From Bacteroidales bacterium (GTDB taxonomy: Bacteria > Bacteroidota > Bacteroidia > Bacteroidales > Bacteroidaceae): 14,640 bases of DNA. The stretch spans positions 1 through 14,640 of the forward strand of contig SFCY01000060.1 of the NCBI GenBank assembly GCA_004558865.1, read 5' to 3'. Positions 13,463 through 14,640 of the stretch are shown here, in pieces (position 1 is the first letter of the stretch; each line of letters starts with the position of its first letter). The translations under genes and the position numbers were made by a program. Below the pieces are notes generated by a model. The model had not been told where the DNA came from and made no database searches. It saw nothing but the letters and a program-made list of their open reading frames with translations.

Positions 13463-14190
13463 CAGGTGTAGAGCCCTCCGTTGATTTGTATCACCTGCCC
13501 TGTGATGTACTCCGCCTCCGGCCCCACAAGGAAGTCAACGAGCGCGGCCACCTCCTCGGGCTTGCCGAAGCGTCCGGCGGGAATCATCTTCCTCAGCTCC
13601 TGCTCCTTCAGGTCTGCCGTCATGTCGGTGGCGATGAACCCCGGAGCCACGGCGTTCACCGTGACGTGGCGCGGGGCCACCTCCTGGGCAAGAGCCTTGG
13701 TGGCTCCGATGATGGCCGCCTTGGCCGCCGAGTAGTTGGTCTGGCCGGGAAGCCCCTTGATGCCAGAGAGCGAGGCGAGGCTCACGATGCGCCCTTTGCG
13801 GTGGGTGAGCATGTCCTTGAGCAGGCGGCGCGTGATGAAGAAGAAGCTGTTGAGCGAAGTGTCGGTCACCTGCCTCCACTCCTCATCCTGCATGAATATC
13901 ATGAGGTTGTCGCGGCGTATACCCGCGTTGTTCACCAGCACGCTGATGAAGTCATCACCGTGCGTGTCTTTCCACCCTGCGAGCGCTCTCTCGATGGCCT
14001 CGGGCGAGGCCACGTCGAAGGGCAGCAGCTCAGCCTTTCCGCCCTCGCCCTCTATGGCCGAGAGTGTGGCGCGCGCCGCGTCCTCGTTGCTGTGGTAGTT
14101 GATGATGACGGGCAGTCCCCTTTTGGCCAGCCTCATGGCGATGGCCTTGCCTATGCCCCTTGAGGCGCCTGTGACGAGTGCGTATTCCAT
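13462..14190 (-). CDS. fabG: 3-oxoacyl-ACP reductase (FabG-type short-chain dehydrogenase)
   Basis: The 242-residue NAD(P)H-dependent SDR reduces 3-oxoacyl-ACP to 3-hydroxyacyl-ACP. It has the cofactor motif TGASRGIG (7-14), NNAG (87-90), catalytic Ser140, Tyr153 and Lys157 (SLASLSG, NYSAAK), and PGFIATDM. The residue that is Asn in the usual tetrad (TNL) is Ser112 here (TSLNSF). The ending YITGQVIQINGGLYT and the segment GIRRDNLMIFMQDEEW recall ketoreductases of aryl-polyene clusters more than housekeeping FabG. The coupled acyltransferase downstream supports such a specialised lipid or pigment role, though no ACP, ketosynthase or dehydratase is in view. The start at 14190 is set by a well-formed promoter at 14220-14251; the frame is open upstream to 14328 but that part overlaps the promoter. 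Confidence 0.88.
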   Translation of the reverse strand: MEYALVTGASRGIGKAIAMRLAKRGLPVIINYHSNEDAARATLSAIEGEGGKAELLPFDVASPEAIERALAGWKDTHGDDFISVLVNNAGIRRDNLMIFMQDEEWRQVTDTSLNSFFFITRRLLKDMLTHRKGRIVSLASLSGIKGLPGQTNYSAAKAAIIGATKALAQEVAPRHVTVNAVAPGFIATDMTADLKEQELRKMIPAGRFGKPEEVAALVDFLVGPEAEYITGQVIQINGGLYT

Positions 14191-14219
14191 AACAAATGAA
14201 TGATTACCTGTTGAATTTG

Positions 14220-14251
14220 CAAATATACTCATTTTCCGGCAACCCGCCAAA
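14220..14251 (-). promoter_or_regulatory. promoter of the fabG-acyltransferase operon
   Basis: On the minus strand, TTTG (14248-14251) and TATATTTG (14220-14227) are separated by exactly 20 bases and match both Bacteroidota sigma-factor elements fully. The predicted leader is about 20-25 bases. It is the best promoter match in the window. Confidence 0.75.
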
Positions 14252-14261
14252 TAATAAAGCC

Positions 14262-14411
14262 ATGGCAGCCAAAAAAGGGGAGCTGAAAGACAATCATGAG
14301 ATTCTAAAAAGGGCTTCAACAGGGGCAATTATTAGCGCGACCACCGCTCAAGTTCCTGGGGGGATAGAAACCTACAAGGTAGGGTGTTCAGTTTGCTGTA
14401 CCCACTATTGA
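14262..14411 (+). CDS. possible 49-residue Cys/Thr-rich peptide, unidentified
   Basis: An ATG at 14262 opens a 49-residue frame: a charged N-terminal half (MAAKKGELKDNHEILKRAST) and a neutral half rich in Thr, Gly and Cys (GAIISATTAQVPGG, then IETYKVGCSVCCTHY to the stop). A charged leader, a Gly-Gly and a short Cys/Thr tail are a layout seen in precursors of modified peptides, but no maturation enzyme or exporter is adjacent. No promoter or ribosome-binding site is evident on plus. The frame can be extended to an ATG at 14196, which overlaps the fabG promoter on the other strand. It may be a chance ORF within a repeated intergenic sequence. Confidence 0.3.
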   Translation: MAAKKGELKDNHEILKRASTGAIISATTAQVPGGIETYKVGCSVCCTHY

Positions 14412-14489
14412 ATAAGTTCTTGAATACAAAAATGCGTGGCCATCAATCCCCCCAATTTACCGTCCCTTTATATAAGAACTTAGAATCCT

Positions 14490-14506
14490 CGGAAAATATC
14501 CGCTGT
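14490..14506. repeat. right copy of the dispersed intergenic sequence
   Basis: Identical over 17 bases to 83-99 and weakly similar for about 30 bases to its left. It sits in the AT-rich, gene-free right end (14412-14640), which otherwise holds only the palindromic repeats at 14553-14636. Confidence 0.45.
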
Positions 14507-14552
14507 GCGGAACTTTACGGTTGAATTTAGCCAAAAGGGTCTTCCATCTTCT

Positions 14553-14636
14553 GTGACGGTCGTCACGCTGTTGTGTGTCAGCTGTTCTATTGTTGTGTGT
14601 CAGCTGCTCTATTATTGTGTGACAGTTGTCACACAA
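14553..14636. repeat. tandem 22-bp repeats with GTGAC-type palindromes
   Basis: Two units, 14570-14591 and 14592-14613, differ by one base (GTTGTGTGTCAGCTG[T/C]TCTATT) and a third diverged unit starts at 14614. To the left, GTGACG-GT-CGTCAC (14553-14566) is a 6-bp palindrome. The third unit forms a perfect 10-bp stem with loop GT (14615-14624 with 14627-14636). The repeated theme is TGTCA/TGACA half-sites around a 2-base centre. The array may continue past the window edge. Confidence 0.75.
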
Positions 14637-14640
14637 GTTG

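Noticed and set aside
14191..14328. 46-residue N-terminal extension of FabG
   Set aside because: A full -33/-7 promoter lies within it (14220-14251), and the family starts directly before the TGASRGIG motif.
14262..14440. tRNA, 6S, SRP RNA or riboswitch in the right intergenic region
   Set aside because: None of the conserved sequence blocks of these RNAs could be found on either strand.

Overview
The window looks like chromosomal DNA from a GC-rich member of the Bacteroidota, most likely a Prevotella-type organism. Four things point there. Five promoters carry the Bacteroidota -7 element TAnnTTTG, and a sixth is a near match. Most starts lack a Shine-Dalgarno sequence. The outer-membrane barrel and the glycan-degrading lipoprotein/periplasmic enzymes are typical of the phylum. 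The two enzyme pairs (beta-mannosidase + GH20; FabG + LpxL-like acyltransferase) resemble Bacteroidota relatives. No species can be named from sequence alone.

Layout. Positions 1-830 are AT-rich and hold a toxin-antitoxin pair on the minus strand. The antitoxin looks intact. The PIN-domain toxin has an in-frame TAA that removes its last third. Positions 874-1173 encode a small Cys-rich conserved protein, next to a strong hairpin and a palindromic intergenic sequence. Positions 1332-1958 encode an outer-membrane beta-barrel. A divergent promoter region at 2714-2753 separates an O6-alkylguanine-DNA alkyltransferase homologue (minus), which has lost its catalytic Cys and its Arg finger, from a guanine deaminase (plus). 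Positions 3398-3542 carry a roughly 65-bp tandem repeat that duplicates the start region of a small DUF6483-like protein. Then come a MATE exporter, an EamA/DMT transporter and a GufA-type ZIP metal transporter, all on plus.

Positions 7427-12366 form a two-gene glycan-degradation unit. An exo-beta-mannosidase (GH2, both catalytic Glu present) overlaps by 4 bp with a GH20 beta-N-acetylhexosaminidase that has a C-terminal F5/8-type domain. Together they would suit removal of GlcNAc and beta-mannose from N-glycan-like oligosaccharides. A perfect 22-bp-stem hairpin separates this unit from a convergent two-gene operon, fabG then LpxL-like acyltransferase, which overlap by one base and are driven by a well-formed promoter at 14220-14251. 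These two resemble genes of aryl-polyene/flexirubin-type clusters, but the rest of such a cluster is not in this window. The right end is intergenic. It holds a possible 49-residue Cys/Thr-rich ORF, a second copy of a repeat also found at the left edge, and palindromic 22-bp tandem repeats.

No tRNA, rRNA, CRISPR array, transposase or phage gene was recognised. The most unusual items are the Ser-for-Cys alkyltransferase homologue, the broken toxin beside an intact antitoxin, the start-codon-duplicating repeat, and the small ORF near the right end.
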